Assembly: GCA_020433785.1 (NCBI GenBank)
Contig: JAGRCC010000523.1
Location: 1-8,877 of the forward strand
From: Anaerolineae bacterium
Lineage (GTDB): Bacteria > Chloroflexota > Anaerolineae > 4572-78 > J111
Direction: 5' to 3'
Length of the DNA stretch: 8,877 nucleotides
Below the pieces are notes generated by a model. The model made no database searches. It was not told where the DNA came from and saw nothing but the letters and a program-made list of their open reading frames with translations. Positions 1 to 4,974 of the stretch are shown here, one piece after another. Both the position numbers and the translations under genes were made by a program. The stretch's first letter is position 1. Each line of letters opens with the position of its first letter.

Positions 1-805
1 TCTTGTAATGGCCGCCGGGGTGCTGAATGATGCTGACCCGGTCGTCGGCCTGGGATCGCTGCCGTTTGAGGGCCAAGGGCGCCACGCCCTCCGGCACGGT
101 TTGGAGCTGCACCAGGGCCACGTCCAAGGTTTCATCGCTAAAGAACAGCCCGTCCGGCTCGGCCGTGACGACCTGAGTTGGTTTCTCTTTGGAAGATCGA
201 TCCAACTCGTAGAAGAAAGCGAACTGGCTGTTCCGGGCGGCCTCGGCGTCGGCCAGGACGTGATGGTTGGTCATGATGATTTGATCGCCGCACAGGAAGC
301 CGCTGCCCAGACTATTCCCGGTGCGGATGCGCACCACGGCGGGGGCGGCCTCCAGGGCCAGTTCCAACAGCCGCACATCGCGCAGGGTGTTTTCGCCGAT
401 AATCTTCTCGAACACCTCTTCGGGCCGGTCGGGCCCGCGCCAATCGGCGACCGGCGGCTGGGGCGCGACCGCTTTATCCAGCGGATAGCGGCTGAACAGA
501 CCGCGCAAAAAGGCGACCGGTTCGGGGTCGAACACGTAGCCGTCGAGCAGTTTGTTGGCCAAAATACCCAGCAGCTCCTGCCCGGCAGCCACCTGGCCAA
601 ACTTCTGAAAGCTGTTGATTAAACTGACCGCCGCCGGCCGGGGACTGCCGCTCAGGTCGAGCAAGCCACGGATGTTGTCCTCGCGGGGCGCGCTGGTCAG
701 GACATCGTCGATCAGCCGCCAGCGCAGGGTCTCGGTGCGGAATTCGGAGTGACCGCTGAGCAGATTGACAAATTGGTTGAAATCGTCCTTCGATAGGTTA
801 ATCAT
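1..805 (-). CDS. EAD-domain trypsin-like serine protease, 3' end cut by window
   Basis: Translating the minus strand from ATG 805 gives 268 open codons running off the window edge. Residues 1-109 form a compact helical domain of the effector-associated (EAD, death-like adaptor) type, followed by a Pro-rich linker (APQPPVADW). From about residue 128 comes the usual lead-in EKIIGENTLRDVRLLELAL and a chymotrypsin-fold protease: GSGF at 167-170, catalytic His182 in TNHHVL, and catalytic Asp228 in LDVALVQL. HPGG at 262-265 lies before the expected catalytic Ser, which falls outside the window. In known systems such proteases are thought to be switched on by signalling NTPases through EAD contacts and to cleave cellular or partner proteins; the substrate here is unknown. 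The ATG is preceded by GAGGTGA and overlaps the end of the trypco1 gene by 8 bp, so translation is probably coupled. No signal peptide, so cytoplasmic. The protease identity is firm; the EAD subtype number is not assigned. Confidence 0.9.
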   Translation of the reverse strand, partial: MINLSKDDFNQFVNLLSGHSEFRTETLRWRLIDDVLTSAPREDNIRGLLDLSGSPRPAAVSLINSFQKFGQVAAGQELLGILANKLLDGYVFDPEPVAFLRGLFSRYPLDKAVAPQPPVADWRGPDRPEEVFEKIIGENTLRDVRLLELALEAAPAVVRIRTGNSLGSGFLCGDQIIMTNHHVLADAEAARNSQFAFFYELDRSSKEKPTQVVTAEPDGLFFSDETLDVALVQLQTVPEGVAPLALKRQRSQADDRVSIIQHPGGHYK

Positions 806-815
806 GGCTCACCTC
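443..815. repeat. EAD direct repeat, copy A
   Basis: This 373-bp stretch covers the first ~121 codons of the protease gene plus its ribosome binding site and aligns without gaps to 2038-2410. Identity is about 94% by hand count across the central ~210 bp and lower near the 5' end of the genes. The high nucleotide identity, including silent sites, indicates recent duplication or gene conversion of the EAD module. The homology stops sharply at the linker after the EAD. Confidence 0.85.
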
Positions 816-1151
816 GCCTGGCGTCCAACTGATTTTGACGGTGACGGTGGCCTCGCTGCCGGTTTTGGCGATGTAGGCGTCAACGCTGCCGTTGAAGGCC
901 AGACCAAATTCAACCTCGACGCTGTTGAGGTTGGCCGGCTGGCCGGGCCGCTGCAAGGCTTCCAGCAGGTTCTCGGTGTGGCGGGCCAGGCGGTAGATCG
1001 CGCCGAAGGCTTGCTTCACCGCCGCGTCGGGAGCCTGTTTGACCAGCGGGCCAAGGCCCAGCACCTCGCGGGTGTCGCCGCCGGCGGTCTCGGCCGGGGT
1101 GACTTCGATCAAAAGGGGTGAATTATCGTCAAACGTATAGGGTTCGGGCAT
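798..1151 (-). CDS. Trypsin-co-occurring domain 1 (trypco1, CU044_2847-type) protein
   Basis: This small protein of 117 aa matches the trypco1 pattern: an N-terminal beta-rich part with LLIEVTP at 13-19, a central helix (residues 43-67), and the hallmark C-terminal beta segment VEVEFGLAFNGS (78-89) followed by IAKTGSEATVTVKISW (94-109). Trypco1 proteins are regularly encoded next to EAD-trypsin proteases and are thought to be a partner, inhibitor or scaffold of the protease; no enzymatic role is known. The start is supported by AAAGGA about 9 nt upstream. Its stop codon lies inside the start region of the protease gene (shared ATGATTAA), which points to one transcript and a tight stoichiometric link. 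Acts in the cytoplasm by lack of any export signal. Family call is confident; the molecular role is inference. Confidence 0.87.
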   Translation of the reverse strand: MPEPYTFDDNSPLLIEVTPAETAGGDTREVLGLGPLVKQAPDAAVKQAFGAIYRLARHTENLLEALQRPGQPANLNSVEVEFGLAFNGSVDAYIAKTGSEATVTVKISWTPGEVSHD

Positions 1152-1204
1152 GGCATTATCCTTTCATACAACGATGTTATATTGAGCTTAGTTTGAAACC
1201 AAAA
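1152..1204 (-). promoter_or_regulatory. Weak candidate promoter for the trypco1-protease pair
   Basis: On the minus strand TATAAC (1181-1176) would be a -10 box with a 17-bp spacer to a poor -35 (TTTTGG, 1204-1199). It would give a leader of about 18 nt holding the AAAGGA ribosome binding site. The -35 is weak, so this is only suggestive; read-through from the upstream EAD gene is the alternative. Confidence 0.28.
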
Positions 1205-1210
1205 CTTTTA

Positions 1211-1323
1211 AGAATGACGGGATGTCATGCCCGAATGTCGTTATCGGGCATCCAGCGGGGTCTTTAAACGTGGATTCCCGCTAAGCTTGTCCTCGCGTAG
1301 GCGAGGAAGCATGTGGGAATGAC
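1211..1323. repeat. Nested palindromic interspersed-type element
   Basis: Two hairpins lie side by side. The first has perfect 8-bp arms ATGCCCGA (1227-1234) and TCGGGCAT (1244-1251). The second has ATTCCC (1274-1279) pairing GGGAAT (1315-1320), inner GCTT/AAGC, and a tight core CCTCGC-gtag-GCGAGG (1291-1306). The edges carry AATGAC at both ends. This composition is typical of dispersed palindromic repeats found in many copies in environmental bacterial genomes. It sits between the upstream EAD gene and the trypco1 gene and could separate them transcriptionally. Confidence 0.6.
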
Positions 1324-1358
1324 ATCTCAAAGTGTCGTTCTCATTCTGTTTTCAGTAT

Positions 1359-1374
1359 CGTTCAAGATTGAACG
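1359..1374. repeat. 16-bp palindrome in the trypco1-upstream gap
   Basis: CGTTCAAGATTGAACG has perfect 7-bp arms around a GA centre. It could be an operator-like site or a small hairpin; nothing around it tells which. The rest of 1324-1452 shows no gene. Confidence 0.35.
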
Positions 1375-1452
1375 GTAAAGATTTTCTCACAATCTTCATT
1401 TACCCCGCGCTCGAGGGCGGGTGTGGGTTGGCCTTGATGACGGTCCCGCAGT

Positions 1453-2400
1453 TCACCCCTCAAGCAGAGCGATCAGTTGCTGCGGACTGGTCACCAACAC
1501 GCCGTAGGCTTGCCGGCTAAGCTGGGCCAGCTCTCGCACCACTTTGACAATTTCCAGGCGGCTGCTCTTGATCTGATTTTGCAGGTAGACATCGCCTTTC
1601 CCGTCAGCGCCCTTACTGGCCTCTTGAGCAGACAAGATCTCCAGATTACGCAGATGGGTGGCGATCCGCTTCAAGCCCGCCTCGAACTGCTGCTGCCACA
1701 ACTGCAAATCAAACGCATCGATGGTTGGCAGGAGGCGGTTGGTGGCTGGGGCATCGCGCTCCGCATTGGGCGGGATGGCCACGGCGATGGGCTGGCTTGG
1801 ATCGATCTCGCCCCGACGCAGCAAGAGAAAATGATGGATGGCGCTGAAGAGCCATTTGAACTCATCGGACACCATAGCTTGATCATTTTCAGCCAAACTA
1901 AGCTGCGTCACGACCGTGGCGATGACCGAGCCGCCAATGGTCATCGGATTGACGCCGGGTTTGGTCTTTAGGCCACCGATCGTGTGTCCTCCGCTTGGCC
2001 TGCTAAGGCGGGGCGGGGGCGTGTGAGCAGCGGGTTGATCGGCGACCGGCGGCTGGGGCGCGACGGCCTGGTCGAGCGGGTAGCGGTTGAACAGGCCGCG
2101 CAAAAAAGCGACCGGTTCGGGGTCGAACACGTAGCTATCGAGCAGTTTGTTGGCCAAAATACCCAGCAGCTCCTGCCCGGCGGCCACCTGGCCAAACTTC
2201 TGAAAGTTGTTGATCAAACTGACCGCCGCCGGCCGGGGTCCCCCGCTCAGGTCGAGCAAGCCGCGGATGTTGTCCTCGCGGGGCGCGCCGGTCAGGACAT
2301 CATTTATCAGCGCCCAGCGGGCGGTCTCGGTCCGGAAGTTGGGCAGGTCGCGGAGGAGATCGACCAATTGGTTGAAATCGTCGCGGGCTAGGTTAATCAT
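1453..2400 (-). CDS. EAD-domain protein with unrecognised helical C-terminal domain
   Basis: 315 aa. Residues 1-109 are an EAD nearly identical (about 85% of residues over the first 120) to that of the protease gene, so the two proteins are predicted to associate through their EADs. A Pro/Gly-rich linker follows (110-150; AHTPPPRLSRPSGG). Residues 151-315 are predicted mostly helical: a segment with SDEFKWLFSAIHHFLLLRRG (178-197), then long amphipathic helices (227-262 and 274-298) and a short tail. I do not recognise this C-terminal domain; there is no Walker motif, protease triad, caspase HC pair, or clear HEPN Rx4-6H motif. By position it should be an effector, a regulator or a scaffold used with the trypsin. 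The ATG at 2400 has GAGGTG about 6 nt upstream. A 301-bp gap with palindromes separates it from the trypco1 gene, so a shared operon is possible but not certain. Confidence 0.82.
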   Translation of the reverse strand: MINLARDDFNQLVDLLRDLPNFRTETARWALINDVLTGAPREDNIRGLLDLSGGPRPAAVSLINNFQKFGQVAAGQELLGILANKLLDSYVFDPEPVAFLRGLFNRYPLDQAVAPQPPVADQPAAHTPPPRLSRPSGGHTIGGLKTKPGVNPMTIGGSVIATVVTQLSLAENDQAMVSDEFKWLFSAIHHFLLLRRGEIDPSQPIAVAIPPNAERDAPATNRLLPTIDAFDLQLWQQQFEAGLKRIATHLRNLEILSAQEASKGADGKGDVYLQNQIKSSRLEIVKVVRELAQLSRQAYGVLVTSPQQLIALLEG

Positions 2401-2410
2401 GGTTCACCTC
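2038..2410. repeat. EAD direct repeat, copy B
   Basis: Gap-free partner of 443-815, covering codons 1-121 of the EAD gene and its ribosome binding site. Both copies end at the same point of the linker, which marks the boundary of a shuffled domain module. Confidence 0.85.
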
Positions 2411-2437
2411 ATGAGTTGAAAAAACATAATCGGGAAT

Positions 2438-2522
2438 AGGTGACAGTCACTTTTTGCGACTAAATGTAGGACGTAATTAGCAGAACCAGCTCAACATTTA
2501 GCGGGTTAAGTGACTGTCACCT
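2438..2522. repeat. REPIN-like element 1 (long inverted repeat)
   Basis: Outer arms AGGTGACAGTCACTT (2438-2452) and AAGTGACTGTCACCT (2508-2522) are perfect inverted copies. Each arm is itself palindromic (GTGAC-a-GTCAC). An inner pair TAAATGT (2461-2467) and ACATTTA (2494-2500) extends the fold. The same 15-mer occurs at 6536-6550, so this is a repeated element. Two inverted REP-type palindromes around a short core is the layout of REPINs, which are moved by RAYT-type transposases; none is in the window. It lies in the putative leader of the EAD gene, about 40 bp before the start codon. Confidence 0.7.
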
Positions 2523-2624
2523 TAAATCCGATAAACTCTAAAAATAACCGGCAAAACAGGCCGTGACATGAGAGGGTTTGCGTTCGAGATAGTGGGGGCG
2601 GGTCCAGATCAGAGTAGCACTTTT

Positions 2625-2654
2625 ATTGTACCCGATTTTGGGTCGGAGTGACAA
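2625..2654 (-). promoter_or_regulatory. Sigma70-like promoter candidate for the EAD gene
   Basis: On the minus strand TTGTCA (2654-2649) and TACAAT (2630-2625) match the -35 and -10 consensus at 5 of 6 bases each, with an 18-bp spacer. Transcription would start near 2618 and give a leader of about 218 nt that includes REPIN-like element 1. The gene it points to is the EAD gene at 2400. Confidence 0.42.
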
Positions 2655-2672
2655 GTGACGGTAGCTGGGGCG

Positions 2673-2693
2673 TGCATTTCAGCCGTGGGGTGA
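2673..2693. repeat. 21-bp direct repeat, copy 1
   Basis: Begins TGCATTTCAGCC and ends GTGGGGTGA; identical to 2879-2899. Both copies are preceded by TAGCTGG and followed within about 15 bp by AGAATC, so the similarity extends beyond the exact match. It lies in the gap downstream of the NTPase gene. Function unknown. Confidence 0.6.
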
Positions 2694-2708
2694 ACACGAC
2701 AGCTAGAA

Positions 2709-2744
2709 TCGCTGAGGTCGCTGAAAGCTCTGAAATCGCTGATT
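2709..2744. repeat. 9-bp tandem repeat, TCGCTGA units
   Basis: TCGCTGA occurs at 2709, 2718 and 2736 with a degenerate unit (GCTCTGA) at 2727, giving four units with a 9-bp period. The same heptamer recurs at 8728 and 8748, and inverted at 8775. The remainder of the gap 2523-2935 holds no gene I can support and no remnant of NTPase sensor repeats. Confidence 0.5.
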
Positions 2745-2878
2745 TTTTAACCGAACAGGTCATTAACTGCGGGCTACTGGGCAACTGCCGCCGCCCGACG
2801 ACGGTTCAGCGATGTCATTTTTACTCAGCGCCTTCAGTAATTCGAGCTTGCCCCCAAAGTGACATACGTTAGCTGGAA

Positions 2879-2899
2879 TGCATTTCAGCCGTGGGGTGA
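2879..2899. repeat. 21-bp direct repeat, copy 2
   Basis: Exact second copy of 2673-2693, 206 bp away in the same orientation and about 36 bp beyond the stop codon of the NTPase gene. Confidence 0.6.
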
Positions 2900-2935
2900 G
2901 ATAGAATCACCGATCTCCCAAAACCAAAGATGGGG

Positions 2936-4171
2936 TTAGCGCTTATTAGTGGCCGGTCGTTCGACGGCAAATTGGCGCAGCAGGTCGTGTAGTTTGTAGC
3001 AGTCGGGGCCAACGCGGGTGACCAATGATTTATTCACCAATCGGCTCAGGCTAAAAATAGTGGCTCCGGCTACCTGCTCAGCCGCGGCCTGGTTAAATCC
3101 CCCTTCAAAAACCGACAACCTTTTCAGCGTCGATTGTTCCTCTGGGCTTAACCGGTCCCAAGAATGGGCAAAGACGGCCCTTATACTCAAGTGCCGGTCC
3201 GGAACATTGCGTATCTGGCGGCCCAAAAACGATAGGCTATCTTCCATTTCCGCCAAAATACGATCGGGCGGTAACACGTCCATCCAGCTGGCGGCCAACT
3301 CGATGGCCAGCGGCATGCCCTCCACCAGCCGGCAGATATGGCCGATGATGGCTCGCTCATGGTCACCGGGCCGGAAGGTGGGCTGCAAACGAGCCGCGGT
3401 TTGCATAAACATCTGCTCGGCGCTGCCCTGCTCACAAGGCTCCGGTTTGTAGTCCAACCCTTGGATAGCAAAGATGGTTTCACCCCGCAACTGAAGGCAT
3501 TCGCGCGAGGTCACCAGCACCTTGATGGCCGGTGAAGCTTCAACTATCCGACTAACGAGATAGGCACTGTCCAGCAAATGCTCAACGCTGTCCAATAACA
3601 GCAGCAGCGAGCGATGTCGCAGGCCGGCCAGCAGTTGGCGTTCGAGGTTGAGCGAGCTGCTAAATTGAAAGTTGATGGCGGCAGCAATCGATTTGGCCAG
3701 GGCATCGGCTGAATGCGCGCCGGCCAGGGGAACAAAATAAGTTTCAATAGCTTGGGTTTGATGATAACGGGCGGCGGCTTCCAGAGCCAGCCGGCTTTTG
3801 CCGATGCCTCCCAGCCCGGTGATGGTCACCACCCGCGTGGTCGGCCGGTTGAGCAGCATCGCCAGCGTGGTTAATTCGGCCTCCCGGCCTACAAAGGGTG
3901 TGACCGCGACCGGCAGGTTGTGGTCGGCCGATGGGACTACACCCGCCGAATTGAGCAGCCCCATCGATTGGGCTACGGCCACAGCTTCCGTACGACGGCG
4001 CACGTCCAGCTTGGCAAAAATCTGCTTCACATACCATTTAACGGTGTGCAGAGTTAATGACAACTGTTCGCCAATTTGCCGGTTGGATAGACCGGTGGCC
4101 AGCAGTCGCAGCACGACCTGCTCGCGCTCGGTCAGTGGTTCTAGAAGTTGTGTAAATTGTTGCATCGTCAT
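2936..4171 (-). CDS. LuxR-type HTH fused to NB-ARC/STAND NTPase, no C-terminal repeats
   Basis: 411 aa. A LuxR/GerE-type DNA-binding HTH sits at residues 13-68 (LTEREQVVLRLLATGLSNRQ). An NB-ARC-type STAND ATPase follows: VGRE at 94-97, Walker A GLGGIGKS (119-126), Walker B LLLLLDSVEH (189-198), sensor VTSRE (220-224), GMPLAIELAAS (285-295), and a winged-helix end with a KLHDLLRQF motif (393-401) in the place of the MHD switch. STAND proteins act as ligand-gated ATP switches, and the HTH suggests transcription control. Relatives of this architecture usually continue into long TPR-like sensor repeats; here the reading frame stops 15 residues after the LHD motif, so the sensor is missing or supplied by another protein. 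GGGAGG lies only 3 nt from the ATG at 4171 but 9 nt from the in-frame ATG at 4165, so the true start may be residue 3. It heads the minus-strand series and may regulate or sense for the EAD/protease genes downstream. Confidence 0.88.
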   Translation of the reverse strand: MTMQQFTQLLEPLTEREQVVLRLLATGLSNRQIGEQLSLTLHTVKWYVKQIFAKLDVRRRTEAVAVAQSMGLLNSAGVVPSADHNLPVAVTPFVGREAELTTLAMLLNRPTTRVVTITGLGGIGKSRLALEAAARYHQTQAIETYFVPLAGAHSADALAKSIAAAINFQFSSSLNLERQLLAGLRHRSLLLLLDSVEHLLDSAYLVSRIVEASPAIKVLVTSRECLQLRGETIFAIQGLDYKPEPCEQGSAEQMFMQTAARLQPTFRPGDHERAIIGHICRLVEGMPLAIELAASWMDVLPPDRILAEMEDSLSFLGRQIRNVPDRHLSIRAVFAHSWDRLSPEEQSTLKRLSVFEGGFNQAAAEQVAGATIFSLSRLVNKSLVTRVGPDCYKLHDLLRQFAVERPATNKR

Positions 4172-4191
4172 ATTCCTCCCAATATTCGCAG

Positions 4192-4225
4192 TCAGACGAT
4201 AAAGGTCGGCCTTAAAGCCGTCTGA
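4192..4225. promoter_or_regulatory. Inverted repeat upstream of the HTH-NTPase gene
   Basis: TCAGACG (4192-4198) and CGTCTGA (4219-4225) are perfect 7-bp arms 20 bp apart, with the inner arm 21 bp before the ATG at 4171. The position suits an operator, possibly for autoregulation by the LuxR-type HTH, but no -35/-10 pair is convincing here. Confidence 0.35.
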
Positions 4226-4302
4226 TCACCTGACCCGCCAGACAAATTCTTTTCTGCTTGTTAATGAACCGGCGAAGGAAAACGCCGTAGGCCGGGGGGC
4301 GT

Positions 4303-4317
4303 GGGGGTAGCTCCCCC
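4303..4317. repeat. Short G5/C5 hairpin
   Basis: GGGGGTAGCTCCCCC can fold with five G:C pairs. No T-run follows on either strand, so I do not call it a terminator. Confidence 0.4.
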
Positions 4318-4343
4318 CATTTCCACCTTTTCCTTACTGTAAG

Positions 4344-4362
4344 CACGATGCCCTGCATCGTG
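4344..4362. repeat. Perfect 8-bp hairpin with 3-nt loop
   Basis: CACGATGC and GCATCGTG enclose CCT. It is a very stable stem but lacks a T-tract, and lies far from any stop codon, so its role is open: a cruciform, a repeat remnant, or a structured RNA element. Confidence 0.45.
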
Positions 4363-4746
4363 GTTCGCTGAGTTGTTGAACTGAAGTTTACGATGGGCGA
4401 TAGATGCTAGTCAGATAAGAACCCGAACTTGGCCTTCACATCAACGGTTAATGATCCGGGGCAGATATGGGGAAAATAGAGAACACCTGCGTCTTAATAC
4501 GAAATAGTAACGAATTTAGTGAGAACCTCGGTAAGTTATGTTTTGGATAGGGCTTGTGAGCCAAGTTATTACAATTCCAGTTTTAGTTTAGCAAATAGGC
4601 TTCAATTAAATCTCAACTTTCACTCAAAAATGTGATCAATTCCCTTTTCTGGGAACAGTTTTAACGTTATATAACTCAAGTTGCCACCTATTATTTATCA
4701 ATAAAACGCTGATTTTTCATAAACCTTACACCGTAAAACCCCAATA

Positions 4747-4795
4747 CCCCTCCAAAGAGGGGGGATATTTGCCCTAAATCCCCTCCAACGAGGGG
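4747..4795. repeat. Tandem CCCCTC/GAGGGG hairpin repeat (two units, 33-bp period)
   Basis: Unit 1 stem at 4747-4762 and unit 2 stem at 4780-4795 have the same arms CCCCTC and GAGGGG with 4-nt loops (CAAA and CAAC). Both are followed by GATATT and preceded by AAT-type flanks. This matches the widely dispersed class of C4TC palindromic repeats. Confidence 0.55.
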
Positions 4796-4866
4796 TGATA
4801 TTCAGCCTCTAGTTTGTTACAGTGGTTGTAAATAAAAGCTGCACTAGAACACCGGCTTATAAAACA

Positions 4867-4916
4867 GGACTTACGCAGCGTGTAGAACAATTTGCTAAAT
4901 TGTTCCCTTTAAGTCC
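4867..4916. promoter_or_regulatory. Nested inverted repeat in the leader of the 511-aa gene
   Basis: Outer arms GGACTTA (4867-4873) and TAAGTCC (4910-4916) enclose perfect inner arms GAACAATTT (4885-4893) and AAATTGTTC (4897-4905) with a GCT loop. It lies 58 bp before the start codon. It could be a dimeric operator or a leader hairpin. The flank CAGGACTTACGCA also resembles ends of small insertion elements, so a MITE remnant is the main alternative. Confidence 0.5.
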
Positions 4917-4974
4917 GCTCAATATTCGTTCATTTATTTTTAGTTTCTTTTTTAGTTTCTAAGGAGAATTTCAA

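Larger units (their letters stand above)
4172..4974. other. 803-bp divergent intergenic region, no gene seen
   Basis: It separates the minus-strand NTPase/EAD series from the plus-strand paralogue pair. I see no supportable reading frame. The part near 4260-4320 is G/C-rich; 4500-4960 is strongly AT-rich. It carries several palindromes listed separately, plus a small one at 4640-4655 (TTCCC/GGGAA). Control elements for both divergent units should lie here. Confidence 0.6.

Noticed and set aside
8..622. 204-aa open frame on the plus strand
   Set aside because: It lies exactly opposite the EAD-trypsin gene, whose motifs (GSGF, TNHHVL, LDVALVQL) are unmistakable; the plus frame has no recognisable features.
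1453..1950. HEPN ribonuclease call for the C-terminal domain of the EAD protein
   Set aside because: An RIATH stretch is present but gives R-x3-H, not the Rx4-6H motif, and no other HEPN feature is visible.
1477..1971. 164-aa plus-strand frame opposite the EAD protein gene
   Set aside because: No ribosome binding site and no known motif; the minus-strand frame is full length with a strong start and a homologous partner.
2648..2872. Small 74-aa frame
   Set aside because: Starts without a ribosome binding site and is made of the 9-bp and 21-bp repeats; likely chance.
4344..4362. Intrinsic terminator
   Set aside because: A strong stem, but no T-run on either strand and no gene ending nearby.
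4747..4795. CRISPR array
   Set aside because: Only two units, palindromic and directly adjacent with no spacer of typical length, and no cas genes.
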